Assembly (NCBI GenBank): GCA_963748405.1 | Contig: CAVVIT010000006.1 | Location: 558,001 to 622,000 of the forward strand | Reading direction: 5' to 3' | Source of the DNA: Fen-1273 sp963748405 | GTDB lineage: Bacteria > Bacteroidota > Ignavibacteria > UBA10030 > UBA6906 | DNA length: 64,000 bases | Part shown: positions 1 through 8,619 of the stretch, piece by piece | Layout: each line of letters begins with the position of its first letter | Position numbering within the stretch: position 1 is the first letter of the stretch | The notes under the pieces: model-generated | Told to the model about the DNA's origin: nothing | Database searches by the model: none | What the model saw: the letters and a program-made list of their open reading frames with translations, nothing else | Made by a program: the position numbers and the translations under genes

Positions 1-1182
1 ACGGAGGTAGAACACCTGCTCTTCGTCGAGCTGGCCGACCGTCGCACCGTGCGTGCACTTGACGTCGTCGGCGAATATTTCGAGCTGGGGTTTGGTGTCG
101 ATCGTCGCGTCATCCGACAGGAGCAGGGTCTTGTTCGTCTGTTTCGCGTCGGTCTTCTGCGCGTCCTGGCGGACGAAGATCTTCCCGTTAAACACCCCCC
201 GGGCCCGGCCGTCGAGGACCGCTTTGTAGAGCTCGTGGCTCTCGCAGTGGGGCGTCGCATGGTCGATGACGGTGTGGTTGTCCACGTGCTGCGTCCCGGT
301 GGCCACAGACAGTCCGTTCAGCGTGCACTCCGCGTGCTCTCCGCGGAAGAGCGCGCTGACGTTGTTGCGCACGAGGGCGCCGCCCAGGTTGATCGCGTTC
401 GACGTGAACGACGCATCCCGCTCGAGATCGATCACCGTCGTCCCGACGTGGTAGGCGTCCGGGCTCTCCAACTGCATCTTGTCGTGCTCGACGGACGCTC
501 CCTCGCCGACATGGATCTCCGTGACCGCATTCGTGAGGTAGACGCCCGCAGACTGGCCGCCGTAGGTCTCGACGACCGAAAGGCGGGCACGCTTGCCGGC
601 GATGATCAGGTGGCGCGGCTGGACGAGGAGCGGAGTCCCTCCCGACGAGGAGAGACAGAGTATGTGCACGGGCTCCTCAAGCGAGGCGCCGTCCTCGACG
701 CTGACGAATGCCCCGTCGGCCAGGAACGCCGTGTTGAGCGAGGTGAACCCGTCGCTCGCCCCGTCCTGCGCCCGGAGCCTCCGGGCAAGCGCGGGATCCT
801 TCTCGAGGGCCGCCGCGAGACTCCCGGCGGTGACCCCGCGGGGGAGCGCCGCGACGGAGGAAAGACCGCTCGCATAGTGCCCGTCAAGGAACACAAGGAC
901 GATCCCTCCCGTCTCCCGGAGCGACCAGGGCCGCAGGTCCGGCAGTGCGGCGCCGGGGTGCGGCCGGGCGGGGACCGGCCGGAAGCGCGTCGAAGCGATC
1001 TGCGCGACGCTTGTAAAGCGCCATTCTTCGTCGGCGGTCGTCGGAAACCCGCGCTCCGCGAACGAGGCAAGCCCGCTCTGCCGGAGCGCGTGGAGGGGGG
1101 ACTGCGATGCGCCGTTCAGGCCTTTTTCAAAGCGCGCGAATTCGGACGAGTACCAGTCGCGTGTTTCCGCCGGAGCGTTCAT
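1..1182 (-). CDS. sufD: SufD, FeS cluster assembly protein (3' end cut off)
   Basis: SufD is the SufB paralogue in the SufBC2D scaffold that builds Fe-S clusters in the cytoplasm. I translated the minus strand from ATG at 1182; it is open for 394 codons to the window edge, so the last few dozen residues are missing. The distal part carries the conserved SufD core, with DDVKCTHGATVGQLDEEQ near the edge (the Cys and His of the SufB/SufD interface). The start ATG overlaps the sufC stop by 4 bp (ATGA), so the pair is probably translationally coupled. It is the last visible gene of the SUF operon. The identification is firm; only the C-terminus is unseen. Confidence 0.93.
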   Translation of the reverse strand, partial: MNAPAETRDWYSSEFARFEKGLNGASQSPLHALRQSGLASFAERGFPTTADEEWRFTSVAQIASTRFRPVPARPHPGAALPDLRPWSLRETGGIVLVFLDGHYASGLSSVAALPRGVTAGSLAAALEKDPALARRLRAQDGASDGFTSLNTAFLADGAFVSVEDGASLEEPVHILCLSSSGGTPLLVQPRHLIIAGKRARLSVVETYGGQSAGVYLTNAVTEIHVGEGASVEHDKMQLESPDAYHVGTTVIDLERDASFTSNAINLGGALVRNNVSALFRGEHAECTLNGLSVATGTQHVDNHTVIDHATPHCESHELYKAVLDGRARGVFNGKIFVRQDAQKTDAKQTNKTLLLSDDATIDTKPQLEIFADDVKCTHGATVGQLDEEQVFYLR

Positions 1183-1964
1183 TTCGATCGTGCCTCCTGC
1201 GCCAGGGCCCCGCCCGACTCTTCCCTGATCCAGTCATACCCTTTTTCTTCCAGGACGAGGGCCAGATCCTTCCCCCCCGATTTTACGATTTTCCCGTCGA
1301 TGAGGACGTGGACGAAATCAGGAACGATGTAGTTCAAGAGACGCTGGTAGTGCGTAACGACGATGACGGCGTTGTCGCGCGAACGGAGCCTGTTCACCCC
1401 TTCGGCGACGATCCTGAGCGCGTCGATGTCAAGCCCGGAATCCGTCTCGTCAAGTATGGCGAGCGTCGGGTTGAGCACCGCCATCTGGAAGATCTCGTTC
1501 CTCTTCTTCTCCCCGCCGGAAAACCCCTCGTTCACCGGGCGGTTCAGGAGGCTCTGGTCGAACTCGATCACCTTCATCTTCTCTTTCACGAGCGCGAGGA
1601 ACTCCATGGCGTCGAGCTCTTCCTCGCCGCGATGTTTGCGGACCGCATTCAGCGCGGCCTTCAGAAAGTACATGTTGGTCACCCCGGGAATCTCCACGGG
1701 GTACTGGAACGCGAGAAAGATCCCTTCGCGCGCCCGTTCCTCGGGAGGGAGCGCAAGCAGATCCTTCCCCCCGTACAGGACTTCCCCCTGCGTCACGACG
1801 TACGCCTCGCGCCCCGCGAGGACCCCGGCGAGCGTGCTTTTCCCGGAGCCGTTCGGCCCCATGATGGCGTGGATCTCTCCCTTCTCGACCCGGAGATTGA
1901 TCCCTTCCAGAATCGCGTTCCCCTGAACCCCCGCGTGGAGGTTTTTGACCTGAAGAAGACTCAT
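1179..1964 (-). CDS. sufC: SufC, Fe-S assembly ATPase
   Basis: SufC is the ABC-type ATPase of the SufBC2D scaffold; ATP hydrolysis drives a conformational change needed for cluster assembly. The 261-residue protein has Walker A GPNGSGKST at residues 36-44, the signature FSGGEKKRNE and Walker B LAILDETDSGLD, which are SufC-specific forms. ATG at 1964 is chosen because the MSLLQVKNLHA start matches the family; an upstream in-frame extension to 2861 runs antiphase through sufB and is spurious. It follows sufB after about 50 bp and overlaps sufD by 4 bp. Length is typical. Confidence 0.96.
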   Translation of the reverse strand: MSLLQVKNLHAGVQGNAILEGINLRVEKGEIHAIMGPNGSGKSTLAGVLAGREAYVVTQGEVLYGGKDLLALPPEERAREGIFLAFQYPVEIPGVTNMYFLKAALNAVRKHRGEEELDAMEFLALVKEKMKVIEFDQSLLNRPVNEGFSGGEKKRNEIFQMAVLNPTLAILDETDSGLDIDALRIVAEGVNRLRSRDNAVIVVTHYQRLLNYIVPDFVHVLIDGKIVKSGGKDLALVLEEKGYDWIREESGGALAQEARSK

Positions 1965-2017
1965 ATGGCCGTTGTTCCCTGTCCGTTGTAGTGTGTGAGA
2001 GGCGTCCGCCGGGACTG

Positions 2018-3463
2018 TTACCCGACGCTCCCTTCCAGGCTGACGCCGAGAAGCTTCTGGGCCTCCACGGCGAACTCCATGGGGAGCTCCCGGAAGACTT
2101 CCTTGCAGAATCCGTTGACGATCATGTTCACCGCATCTTCGGTGGAGAGACCGCGCTGCTTGCAGTAAAAAATCTGATCCTCGCCGATCTTCGACGTGGA
2201 GGCCTCGTGTTCGACCCTTGCGGTCGTGTTCTTCACTTCGATATAGGGGAACGTGTGCGCACCGCACCTGTCGCCCAGGAGGAGGGAATCGCACTGCGAA
2301 AAATTGCGGGCGTTCACCGCGTTCTTCTTCACGTCGACGAGCCCGCGGTACGAATTCTGACCGCGGCCCGCGGAGATCCCCTTGGATACGATCGTGCTCT
2401 TCGTGTTCGCCCCGATGTGCACCATCTTGGTCCCCGTGTCCGCCTGCTGGCGGTTGTTCGTCACGGCGACGGAATAAAACTCGCCGACCGAGTTGTCTCC
2501 GATGAGGAGGACGCTCGGGTACTTCCAGGTGATCGCGCTCCCGGTCTCGACCTGCGTCCACGAGATCCGCGAATTCCGCCCCGCGCATTTTCCCCGTTTC
2601 GTCACGAAGTTGTAGATCCCCCCCTTCCCTTCCTTGTCGCCCGGGTACCAGTTCTGGACGGTCGAGTACTTCACCTGGGCGTTTTCCAGCGCGACAAGCT
2701 CGACGACGGCCGCGTGGAGCTGGTTCGTGTCGCGCATCGGTGCCGTGCACCCTTCGAGATAGCTGACGTACGCTCCCTCGTCGGCGATGATGAGCGTCCG
2801 CTCGAACTGCCCGGTGTCCGCGGCGTTGATCCGGAAATACGTCGATAGCTCCATCGGGCACCGAACCCCCTTCGGGATATAGCAGAACGAGCCGTCGCTG
2901 AAGACCGCCGAGTTGAGCGCGGCGAAAAAATTGTCCCCCGAGGGGACCACGGAGCCGAGATACAGCTTCACGAGATCCGGATGCTCCCGGACCGCCTCGG
3001 AAAACGAACAGAACACGATGCCGAGCTCGCCGAGCTTCTCTTTGAACGTCGTGGCCACCGAGACGCTGTCGAAGACCGCATCCACGGCCACGCCCGACAG
3101 GCGCTCCTGTTCGCCGAGCGAGATGCCGAGCTTCTGGTACGTTTTGACGAGCTCCGGATCGACCTCGGCGAGGCTCTTCGGGCGCACCTTCTGCCGGGGA
3201 GCGGAATAATAGATGATCTCATTGTAGTCGATCCGGGGGTACGTCACGTTGGGCCATGTCGGTTCCTTCATCGTCAGCCAGTGCCTGTAGGCCTTCAGCC
3301 GCCACTGGAGCATCCACTCCGGTTCCCCCTTCTTCGAGGAGATGAGCCGGATGATGTCCTCGCTCAACCCCCGGGGGGCGGCGTCGGCCTCGATGTCGGT
3401 GACAAACCCGTACTTGTATTCGCGGTTTGCGAGTTCTTCGATGCTGCCGGTTTCTGTGCTCAT
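2018..3463 (-). CDS. sufB: SufB, Fe-S cluster scaffold
   Basis: SufB is the cluster-building scaffold subunit that works with SufC and SufD and receives persulfide sulfur from a cysteine desulfurase. The 481 residues match the usual SufB length and order: an N-terminal helical segment (EYKYGFVTDIEADAAPRG), then the beta-helix with SYLEGCTAPMRDTNQLHAAV, and a C-terminal segment with STSKIGEDQIFYCKQRG. The start lies 4 bp downstream of the stop of the unknown 122-residue gene, so both probably sit on one mRNA with the upstream desulfurase and Rrf2 regulator. Nothing is broken or missing. Confidence 0.96.
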   Translation of the reverse strand: MSTETGSIEELANREYKYGFVTDIEADAAPRGLSEDIIRLISSKKGEPEWMLQWRLKAYRHWLTMKEPTWPNVTYPRIDYNEIIYYSAPRQKVRPKSLAEVDPELVKTYQKLGISLGEQERLSGVAVDAVFDSVSVATTFKEKLGELGIVFCSFSEAVREHPDLVKLYLGSVVPSGDNFFAALNSAVFSDGSFCYIPKGVRCPMELSTYFRINAADTGQFERTLIIADEGAYVSYLEGCTAPMRDTNQLHAAVVELVALENAQVKYSTVQNWYPGDKEGKGGIYNFVTKRGKCAGRNSRISWTQVETGSAITWKYPSVLLIGDNSVGEFYSVAVTNNRQQADTGTKMVHIGANTKSTIVSKGISAGRGQNSYRGLVDVKKNAVNARNFSQCDSLLLGDRCGAHTFPYIEVKNTTARVEHEASTSKIGEDQIFYCKQRGLSTEDAVNMIVNGFCKEVFRELPMEFAVEAQKLLGVSLEGSVG

Positions 3464-3467
3464 ATCG

Positions 3468-3836
3468 TCACGCTGTCTTCTGTTCCGTTGGAGGTTGAGC
3501 CGCCGGAGGTCGCGGCGCGGCCGGCGCCGGCGGGGCGGGCTTCGCCGCGGGGGCCGGCTTCGTGACCGGGGTCCTGAATTCGGGATAGTTCAACGCCCAG
3601 CTCTGTCTGTCGATCGGGACGAATACCCCCTCGCGCTCCAGGGCCAGCGCAAACTCGCGCGCGATGGCCTCGGACTCGGGATACCGGGCGCGTATCCCCC
3701 TTCGCTCGAGAAACACCTGTATGCCGTACTGGATGTCCCTGAAGAACACGTTCGACCTGTGGTAGAGGGGGAACCGTGATTTCAGGAATGCGAGAACTTC
3801 GGTGCGTCGATCAAGGATTTCGGGAGCATGGTTCAT
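3468..3836 (-). CDS. Unknown small protein inside the SUF operon
   Basis: I do not recognise this 122-residue protein. Residues 1-88 look like a compact alpha/beta domain with many charged and aromatic residues (FLKSRFPLYHRSNVFFRD, IQYGIQVFLERRG). Residues 90-122 form a low-complexity Pro/Ala tail (PAPAAKPAPPAPAAP). It contains no cysteine, so it is not a SufU or SufE sulfur carrier nor an A-type carrier, although it occupies the place between desulfurase and sufB where such a gene often lies. It is 22 bp after the desulfurase stop and 4 bp before sufB. A role as an accessory or partner protein of the SUF system is only an inference from position. Confidence 0.75.
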   Translation of the reverse strand: MNHAPEILDRRTEVLAFLKSRFPLYHRSNVFFRDIQYGIQVFLERRGIRARYPESEAIAREFALALEREGVFVPIDRQSWALNYPEFRTPVTKPAPAAKPAPPAPAAPRPPAAQPPTEQKTA

Positions 3837-3858
3837 TGTGTTGGTGCGCTCTCAGGTA

Positions 3859-5034
3859 TTAGTGAACATGGACTTCGTGAGTGACTCTTCGTGAAACTGC
3901 ACGGACCGTCTCGCTCACCCTCCGGATCGCATAGTCGATCTCCTCTTCCGTCGTGAAGCGCCCGAGTCCGAACCGGAGCGACGAGAGGATCTCTTCCCTG
4001 CCGAGCCCGATCGCCGCCAGGACGTGCGACGGCTCCGGTGAAGCGGAACTGCAGGCCGACCCCGAGGACACGGCGATGTCTTTCATCGCCATCATCACGC
4101 GGTCCGCGCCCGCTCCCGGGAAGAGCAGGTTCGCATTGTGGGGGAGCCGGAGCGACGGGTGGCCGTTGACCACGACTCCTTCGATGTTCTCCTGAAGCCC
4201 CGCGACGAGACGATCGCGGAGCGCGGCGATCTTCGCGGACTCCCCGCCCATGACATCGGCGGCGATCGCGGCGGCGACGCCGAACCCCGCAATCCCCGGC
4301 ACGTTCAGCGTCCCTGACCGTATCCCTCTCTCGTGTCCCCCCCCGTCGAACAGGGGGATCAGGCGGATCGCGGGATGCCGGGCTCTTACGGCCAGCGCGC
4401 CGACACCCTTCGGCCCGTATATCTTGTGAGCGCTGAACGAAAGGAGGTCGGCCTGCATCGCATGCATGTCGACGGGCACCTTCCCCGCCGCCTGCGTGGC
4501 GTCGGTGTGAAAGAGCACTCCCCTCGCCGCACAGAGAGCGCCGATGGCCGCCACCGGCGCGAGCGTCCCGATCTCGTTGTTCGCCGCCATGACGGACACG
4601 AGGAGGGTTCCGGGGGTCATCGCCCGGGCGATCTCATCCGGGTCGACGACGCCGTACCGGTCAACGGGGACGCGGAACACCTCGTAGCCTTCCCCCTGGA
4701 GCCGGGTGCACGCGTCCAGGACGGCCCGGTGCTCGGTCTGCGCGGTGATGATCCTTCCCCCCTGCTTCCCCAGTCCCCGTACGGCCCCCTTCAGGGCGAG
4801 GTTCACGGATTCCGTCGCCCCGCTCGTGAAAACGATTTCCTCGGGGAGCGCCCCGACAAGGTTCGCCACGCGCGCGCGCGCCTGGTCCACTGCGGCCCCG
4901 GCCCTCCAGCCGAATTCGTGCTGCGTGCTCGAGGCGTTCCCGTACACCTCGTCCATCAGCGGGATCATTGCTTCGATGACGCGCCTGTCGACGCGCGTCG
5001 TCGCGTGATTGTCAAGATAGACGGGAATGTTCAT
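3859..5034 (-). CDS. Cysteine desulfurase, IscS/NifS type (group I)
   Basis: This PLP enzyme takes sulfur from L-cysteine and passes it on as persulfide for Fe-S clusters and probably tRNA thiolation (mnmA is in the same window). It has 391 residues, with the N-terminal YLDNHATTRVD, the PLP lysine in SFSAHKIYGPKG and the mobile catalytic loop SSGSACSSASPEPSH. That loop is the long group I (IscS/NifS) form, not the RxGHHCA form of SufS, so an ISC-type desulfurase serves a SUF scaffold here. It starts 3 bp after the rrf2 stop. The choice between iscS and nifS names is not decided by sequence, so no symbol is given. Confidence 0.94.
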   Translation of the reverse strand: MNIPVYLDNHATTRVDRRVIEAMIPLMDEVYGNASSTQHEFGWRAGAAVDQARARVANLVGALPEEIVFTSGATESVNLALKGAVRGLGKQGGRIITAQTEHRAVLDACTRLQGEGYEVFRVPVDRYGVVDPDEIARAMTPGTLLVSVMAANNEIGTLAPVAAIGALCAARGVLFHTDATQAAGKVPVDMHAMQADLLSFSAHKIYGPKGVGALAVRARHPAIRLIPLFDGGGHERGIRSGTLNVPGIAGFGVAAAIAADVMGGESAKIAALRDRLVAGLQENIEGVVVNGHPSLRLPHNANLLFPGAGADRVMMAMKDIAVSSGSACSSASPEPSHVLAAIGLGREEILSSLRFGLGRFTTEEEIDYAIRRVSETVRAVSRRVTHEVHVH

Positions 5035-5037
5035 TTC

Positions 5038-5442
5038 TCAGACAATCTCCGAAAGGGTCATGGTGCTGAACGCGCGTTCGATGTTTGCCTGCACCTTCGT
5101 CAGAGGGGACTTGATCGTGCACACGGTGAACACGGTGCAGGTCTGCGGCCCCTCCGACATGCACTGGACGATCGCCTGCCGCGACCCTTCAATGGCATTG
5201 ATAATGACCGAGACCGGGATATCCACGGGCGGCTTCGCAAGCGCGTATCCCCCGCGCACCCCCTGGTGGGAGCAGATGAGTCCGGACTTCGTCAGTTTCT
5301 GAAGCACTTTCGAGAGGAGCTCATAGGGGATCCTGTACGTATCGGCGATCTCCTTCGCAGTCACGATCTCTCCCGCCGGCTTCGTGGCAATGTGCCGGAT
5401 GGCAATGAGCCCGTACTCAACTTTCTTTGAGAGTCGTATCAT
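5038..5442 (-). CDS. Rrf2/IscR-family Fe-S-sensing regulator
   Basis: This is a 134-residue Rrf2-family DNA-binding regulator, first gene of the SUF operon and probably its feedback regulator. Residues 1-70 form the winged helix (MIRLSKKVEYGLIAIRHIA, then the wing GVRGGYALAK). Three cysteines, C94, C102 and C108, could bind an Fe-S cluster; a fourth, C57, is in the recognition region. The spacing is C-x7-C-x5-C, unlike the C-x5-C-x5-C of E. coli IscR, and the IscR histidine after the third Cys is not seen. A strong promoter lies about 170 bp upstream. Family is sure; calling it IscR proper is less so. Confidence 0.9.
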   Translation of the reverse strand: MIRLSKKVEYGLIAIRHIATKPAGEIVTAKEIADTYRIPYELLSKVLQKLTKSGLICSHQGVRGGYALAKPPVDIPVSVIINAIEGSRQAIVQCMSEGPQTCTVFTVCTIKSPLTKVQANIERAFSTMTLSEIV

Positions 5443-5608
5443 TCCTTGCGCCCCGCCTCTGTTTCGGACTTCGACACCGCCCCGGCGGATTTTCCCCGGG
5501 GGGAGATATACGACCGGTAGAGTCCGGTTTCAGGCCAAAAAAAAACCCTTTCCACATTACACTCGTATTAACACTGTCTCCGGTCGCCCGGGTTCCAGAC
5601 AGCGATAT

Positions 5609-5637
5609 AATGTATCATTTTCCTGTCACTTTGTCAA
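5609..5637 (-). promoter_or_regulatory. Sigma70-like promoter of the SUF operon
   Basis: On the minus strand TTGACA (5637-5632) is followed after exactly 17 bp by TACATT (5614-5609). Transcription would start near 5602 and run into the rrf2 gene. It is one of the best matches to the sigma70 consensus in the window. Confidence 0.75.
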
Positions 5638-5694
5638 GATTGCTTTGGCCTGAGGGGCGGTCTCGCGATGACCGAATTCGATGTAGATCGGGAC

Positions 5695-5723
5695 TTGGAT
5701 TGCAGGCCCGTTTTCGGTACTTT
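5695..5723 (+). promoter_or_regulatory. Sigma70-like promoter of the ABC exporter
   Basis: TTGGAT (5695-5700) and TACTTT (5718-5723) are separated by 17 bp. The predicted start near 5730 leaves a leader of about 18 nt with the ribosome site AGGGGA just before the ATG at 5748. Confidence 0.55.
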
Positions 5724-5747
5724 CTTCACGCACAAAACCAGGGGACA

Positions 5748-6683
5748 ATGCTCGCCATCGAGTCTGAATCACTCTCCAAGGTGTACAGGAGCGGCGTCGT
5801 GCGCCGCCAGGAAGTCCCCGCTCTCACCGATTTCACCATACAGGTCGAGAGCGGACAGATATTCAGCCTGCTCGGACCGAACGGGGCGGGAAAGACGACG
5901 TTTATCAAGATGCTTCTTTCTCTTGCTTCTCCCACATCCGGGAACGCTTCGGTCCTGGGAAGGCGCCTCCCAGACGTCCACGTCCGCGAAAAGCTCGGAT
6001 ACCTTCCGGAAAACCACAGGTATCCCGGATACCTGACGGGAGAACAGGTCCTCCGGTATTTCGGCGAGCTCGGCGGCACCCCCTCCGGCTCGCTCGCGCA
6101 CCAGGTCGATTCCCTGCTGGATCTTGTCGGCATGTCCCGGTGGCGGACGACGAAGGTGAAGAGGTACTCGAAAGGGATGATGCAGCGGCTCGGACTTGCG
6201 CAGGCACTCATCAACGACCCCGAGATCATATTCCTCGACGAACCGACGGACGGCGTGGATCCGGTGGGGAGAAAGGAGATCAGGGAGATACTCCGCGATC
6301 TGAAACGACGGGGAAAAACGATATTCCTGAACTCCCACCTTCTCTCGGAAGTCGAGCTGGTCTCCGACAGGGTGGCCGTCCTCGACAGGGGACGGCTTCT
6401 GAAAACGGGGACCGTCGAGGAGCTGACCTCGGCGGGACAGTCGTACGTCATCGGCATCACGGGAACCCTCCCGGATGCCGTGACGCTCGAGGCGCGCGCT
6501 TTCGTGATGGGGATTTCGCAGCAGGGGGAGAACGTGACCGCGGAGTGCAGGACCACCGCGGAGCTCAACAGGGTGATCGATTTGCTGAGGAAGAACAACG
6601 TCGAGATCACGTCCGTCTCCCGTCAGCGGAGCACGCTCGAGGACTCGTTCATTTCCCTGATCGCAAAGGAGGCCGGCCGGTGA
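5748..6683 (+). CDS. ABC transporter ATP-binding protein
   Basis: This 311-residue ATPase powers a two-component exporter with the next gene. Walker A GPNGAGKT is at residues 43-50, the signature YSKGMMQRLGLAQAL and Walker B IIFLDEPTDGVDP follow, and a C-terminal domain of about 90 residues (TSAGQSYVIGITG onward) resembles the regulatory tail of ABC-2 exporters. ATG 5748 is preferred over upstream in-frame codons because AGGGGACA precedes it and the ABC fold begins at once. The stop overlaps the permease GTG by 4 bp. The substrate cannot be told; related pairs export lipids, antibiotics or envelope components. Confidence 0.92.
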   Translation: MLAIESESLSKVYRSGVVRRQEVPALTDFTIQVESGQIFSLLGPNGAGKTTFIKMLLSLASPTSGNASVLGRRLPDVHVREKLGYLPENHRYPGYLTGEQVLRYFGELGGTPSGSLAHQVDSLLDLVGMSRWRTTKVKRYSKGMMQRLGLAQALINDPEIIFLDEPTDGVDPVGRKEIREILRDLKRRGKTIFLNSHLLSEVELVSDRVAVLDRGRLLKTGTVEELTSAGQSYVIGITGTLPDAVTLEARAFVMGISQQGENVTAECRTTAELNRVIDLLRKNNVEITSVSRQRSTLEDSFISLIAKEAGR

Positions 6684-7510
6684 AAATCCTCACGCTCGTC
6701 AGGGGAACGATACGCGAACTTGCGGCCAAGGCGACGCTCTACGTTCTTGCGGGGATCTCCACGCTGGTTCTCCTGTTCACGGCGCTGGCGATCGGGTCAG
6801 CCTCGACGCAGGAGGGGACGACGATCACGTTCTTCGGAAACCAGGCCTCTCCGCCGGTCACGCAGGACGCGCTCGCGGACATAGCGTCGAAGATCGAAGC
6901 GGGGTTCGCGGGGGGACTGTTCTTCGGCGTCGTCGTCTTCGGCATTTTCGGCACGGCCGGGGTGATCCCCGACGCACTGGAAAAGGGGACGGTTGACCTC
7001 TACCTGTCCAAGCCCATCGCGCGGTGGGAGCTCCTGCTGGGAAAATACCTGGGGAGCGTCGCGGTCCTCTTCCTCAACATCCTGTATTTCATCCTCGGGC
7101 TCTGGCTCATCATTGGTCTCCGGGTGGGAGTCTGGAACCCGCGGTTCCTCCTCAGCGCTCTGCTCCTCACGTACGTCTTCGCGGTCCTGTACGCCGTCGT
7201 CGCGTTCTTCGGGGTCGCCACGAGGAACATGGCGATCGCGATCATCGCGGGGATCCTCTACTTCCTGTTCATCGCCGGCCCCCTCGAGAGCCGTCAGACG
7301 GGGCTCTATCTGATTTCCGAGAACGGCGTGTACAGGGGAATGCTCGACGGGCTGTATTACATCTGTCCGCAGATCCCCGCCATACAATCGGGAGCGATCC
7401 GGCTGATCTCGGGGGATTCGACGCCTGTGACCCCGTACGTTCAGACGCTCCTTTCCACGGGGGGGATTCTCGGAGCGGCCGCCTGGATCCTCCAGAAGAA
7501 AGACTTCTGA
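6680..7510 (+). CDS. ABC-2 type transporter permease
   Basis: This 276-residue membrane protein is the permease partner of the preceding ATPase. I see about six hydrophobic segments: one at residues 15-37, then after an extracytoplasmic loop segments around FFGVVVFGIFGTAGVI, VLFLNILYFILGLWLIIG, ALLLTYVFAVLYAVVAF, AIAIIAGILYFLFIAG and a C-terminal one. The motif YLSKPIARWELLLGKYLG after the second segment is typical of ABC-2 permeases. The GTG start at 6680 overlaps the upstream stop (GTGA). A longer frame upstream is antiphase with the ATPase gene and is spurious. Confidence 0.88.
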   Translation: MKILTLVRGTIRELAAKATLYVLAGISTLVLLFTALAIGSASTQEGTTITFFGNQASPPVTQDALADIASKIEAGFAGGLFFGVVVFGIFGTAGVIPDALEKGTVDLYLSKPIARWELLLGKYLGSVAVLFLNILYFILGLWLIIGLRVGVWNPRFLLSALLLTYVFAVLYAVVAFFGVATRNMAIAIIAGILYFLFIAGPLESRQTGLYLISENGVYRGMLDGLYYICPQIPAIQSGAIRLISGDSTPVTPYVQTLLSTGGILGAAAWILQKKDF

Positions 7511-7536
7511 ACGGGTGCGCGTCGTTCCCGGTCACG

Positions 7537-7565
7537 TTGCTTCGCTCCTCAATTCTCGTTACATT
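7537..7565 (+). promoter_or_regulatory. Sigma70-like promoter of hbd-ackA
   Basis: TTGCTT (7537-7542) and TACATT (7560-7565) with a 17-bp spacer lie between the permease and hbd. Transcription would start near 7572, giving a leader of about 115 nt. Confidence 0.5.
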
Positions 7566-7686
7566 AAGAAGATCGGGAGCGCAGACCCACCGGAAGAAAC
7601 CCCGCCCCTGCGCCGTCGGCCGGTCCCGCACGTGCGGTCCTATCCGTTCTCTCCAACCCCAGATTCAAGACAACAGGGATTTTCTC

Positions 7687-8619
7687 ATGGCTGAAAAACT
7701 CAAATTCGAAGACCTGGAATCCTCGATCGTCTCGAAACACAAGGCGGACGACAAATTCCAGGCGGTCGGGGTCATCGGCCTCGGCGTCATGGGACACGGC
7801 ATCGCGCAGACCGTCGCCGGAGCCGGCATCGAGGTGATCGGCGTCGAGAAGAACGCCGACAGCCTGAAAGCAGGGATCGACGGGCTCTCCCGGGCGATGG
7901 ATCTCGAGATCAAACGATGGGGGATGACGACATCGGAGAAGCGCGCCGTGCTCAGCCGCGTCCGGGGAACCACCGATCTGGCGGAACTGAGGGGATGCGA
8001 CATCATCATCGAAGCGGTGGACGAGAACCTCGAGCTCAAGCGGCAGCTGATCGAGTCGTTCTACTCGGTGGGAAAGGAAGACGCGGTATTCATCTCCAAC
8101 ACGGCAACGCTGTCGCTGAGCAAGCTCTCGCAGTCCAGCCGGCGCGCCGACAGGATCATCGGCATGCATTTTCTCAACCCCGTCCCCCAGACGCCCCTGG
8201 TGGAGATCGTCCGCGGGATGAAGACCTCCGACGAGACGTTCGCGCTCGTGAAGGCGTTCGCCCGGCGGATCGGCAAGACGCCGGTCGAAGTCTTCGAATA
8301 CCCGGGATTCATCACGACGCGGACAATCCTGCCGATGCTCAACGAAGCGATGCACGTCCTGATGGAGGGCATCGCCCGGGCCGAGGACATCGACACGGCG
8401 ATGAAGCTGGGCTACGGCATGCAGACCGGCCCCCTGGAGATGGCGGACACCATGGGACTCGATGAGGTCCTCATGTGGATGGAGGTCATGTACCACGAAC
8501 TCGGGGAATCCCGGTACCGGCCGTGCCCCCTCCTGCGCAGGATGGTCAGGGAACGGAAGCTCGGCAAGAAAGTGGGCGAGGGGTTCTTCAAATACAATGA
8601 GGACGGCAAACGGATATGA
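7687..8619 (+). CDS. 3-hydroxybutyryl-CoA dehydrogenase family protein
   Basis: The enzyme interconverts 3-hydroxyacyl-CoA and 3-ketoacyl-CoA with NAD(P). It has 310 residues: a 28-residue hydrophilic N-terminal extension, then the Rossmann fold with GLGVMGHG (residues 31-38), the catalytic region HFLNPVPQTPLVEIV, and the C-terminal domain with TRTILPMLNEAM and GPLEMADTMGLD. ATG 7687 is chosen because the extension is in frame and no better start precedes the Rossmann fold. Its stop overlaps ackA by 4 bp, hinting at coupled C4/C2 acid metabolism. Substrate chain length is not decided by the sequence. Confidence 0.9.
   Translation: MAEKLKFEDLESSIVSKHKADDKFQAVGVIGLGVMGHGIAQTVAGAGIEVIGVEKNADSLKAGIDGLSRAMDLEIKRWGMTTSEKRAVLSRVRGTTDLAELRGCDIIIEAVDENLELKRQLIESFYSVGKEDAVFISNTATLSLSKLSQSSRRADRIIGMHFLNPVPQTPLVEIVRGMKTSDETFALVKAFARRIGKTPVEVFEYPGFITTRTILPMLNEAMHVLMEGIARAEDIDTAMKLGYGMQTGPLEMADTMGLDEVLMWMEVMYHELGESRYRPCPLLRRMVRERKLGKKVGEGFFKYNEDGKRI

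Larger units (their letters stand above)
5443..5747. other. Divergent regulatory region between the SUF operon and an ABC exporter
   Basis: This 305-bp stretch holds no convincing gene. It carries a minus promoter for the SUF operon (5609-5637) and a plus promoter for the ABC exporter (5695-5723). The minus transcript would have a 160-nt leader. In it is a run of nine A on the plus strand (U in the leader) at 5537-5545, without a GC-rich hairpin before it. An imperfect 13-bp palindrome with GATA and TATC arms (5604-5616) overlaps the SUF -10 box and could be an operator for the Rrf2 regulator; that is a guess. Confidence 0.6.

Noticed and set aside
5537..5545. Run of nine A/T as a possible terminator or slippage site
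   Set aside because: No GC-rich hairpin precedes it on either strand, and it lies in non-coding leader, so neither call is supported.
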